Origin: an uncultured Lachnospiraceae bacterium
Lineage (GTDB): Bacteria; Bacillota; Clostridia; Lachnospirales; Lachnospiraceae
Length of the DNA stretch: 11,055 nt
Assembly: GCA_910588865.1 (NCBI GenBank)
Contig: CAJUSJ010000112.1
Span: 1-11,055 of the forward strand
Direction of reading: 5' to 3'
Made by a program: the position numbers and the translations under genes. The notes beneath the pieces were generated by a model. That model was not told where the DNA came from, did no database searches, and was given only the letters and a program-made list of their open reading frames with translations. Each line of letters opens with the position of its first letter. The first letter of the stretch is position 1. This document shows positions 10,984 to 11,055 of this stretch, one piece after another.

Positions 10984-11055
10984 CTGGGCTACAAGGATTC
11001 GAACCTTGAAGTGACGGAGTCAGAGTCCGTTGCCTTACCATTTGGCGATAGCCCA
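10984..11055 (-). tRNA. tRNA-Gln (anticodon CTG)
   Basis: The minus strand folds as a full cloverleaf. The acceptor pairs TGGGCTA with TAGCCCA, with G as discriminator base. The D-arm includes AATGGTAAGGC. The anticodon stem ACGGA/TCCGT encloses loop CTCTGAC with anticodon CTG, reading the CAG codon. The T-arm is CAAGG-TTCGAAT-CCTTG. A U1-A72 acceptor end and G73 are typical of glutamine tRNAs. CCA is not encoded (TGT follows). The 5' end coincides with the window edge, so any upstream tRNA cluster cannot be seen. Confidence 0.95.

Overview
The window looks chromosomal, from a low-to-mid GC, Gram-positive gut-type Firmicute, most likely a Lachnospiraceae / Clostridium cluster XIVa relative. 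The evidence is strong AGGAGG-type ribosome binding sites, near-consensus sigma-A promoters, a YitT-CvfB-thioesterase neighbourhood of Firmicutes type, and secreted proteins ending in YYLNPVSDG-type wall-binding repeats. This placement is inferred from protein character, not from a database match. Every gene I support lies on the minus strand, so transcription runs from high to low coordinates.

Region 1 (11055 down to about 9620) is a small accessory-looking segment. It starts with an intact tRNA-Gln(CTG) and its hairpin terminator. A consensus promoter then drives a 309-residue Rpn-family PD-(D/E)XK nuclease ('transposase-like'). A remodelled tRNA-Gln-like remnant follows at 9623-9676. The Rpn gene is thus bracketed by a tRNA and a same-orientation partial copy of it. 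The gene also has a strong internal AGGAGG before an in-frame ATG that would give a 76-residue C-terminal product. This matches the intragenic-antitoxin arrangement described for E. coli Rpn proteins and is the best candidate here for an undescribed toxin/antitoxin or defence unit.

Region 2 (9457 down to 3667) encodes two secreted CAP/SCP-superfamily proteins from one strong promoter. The first (348 aa) has a canonical bacterial CAP domain, an Ig-like region, a Big2-like domain and a very short, apparently truncated wall-binding tail. The second (1533 aa) has a signal peptide, two tandem copies of a divergent CAP module, three Big2-like domains, a long Gly/Ser linker and a C-terminal wall-binding repeat region. 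Together they look like surface-displayed proteins of unknown target.

Region 3 (3660 down to 493) is a compact housekeeping operon from a near-consensus promoter: an acyl-ACP thioesterase, a CvfB-type S1 RNA-binding protein and a SAM-dependent methyltransferase. The genes are 9-10 bp apart, with ribosome binding sites overlapping the preceding stop codons. After a strong hairpin comes a YitT-family membrane protein.

Region 4 (492 to 1) is an AT-rich intergenic stretch with a possible extended -10 promoter and an inverted repeat. It precedes the N-terminal third of a MalK/UgpC/MsmX-type ABC transporter ATPase that runs off the window.
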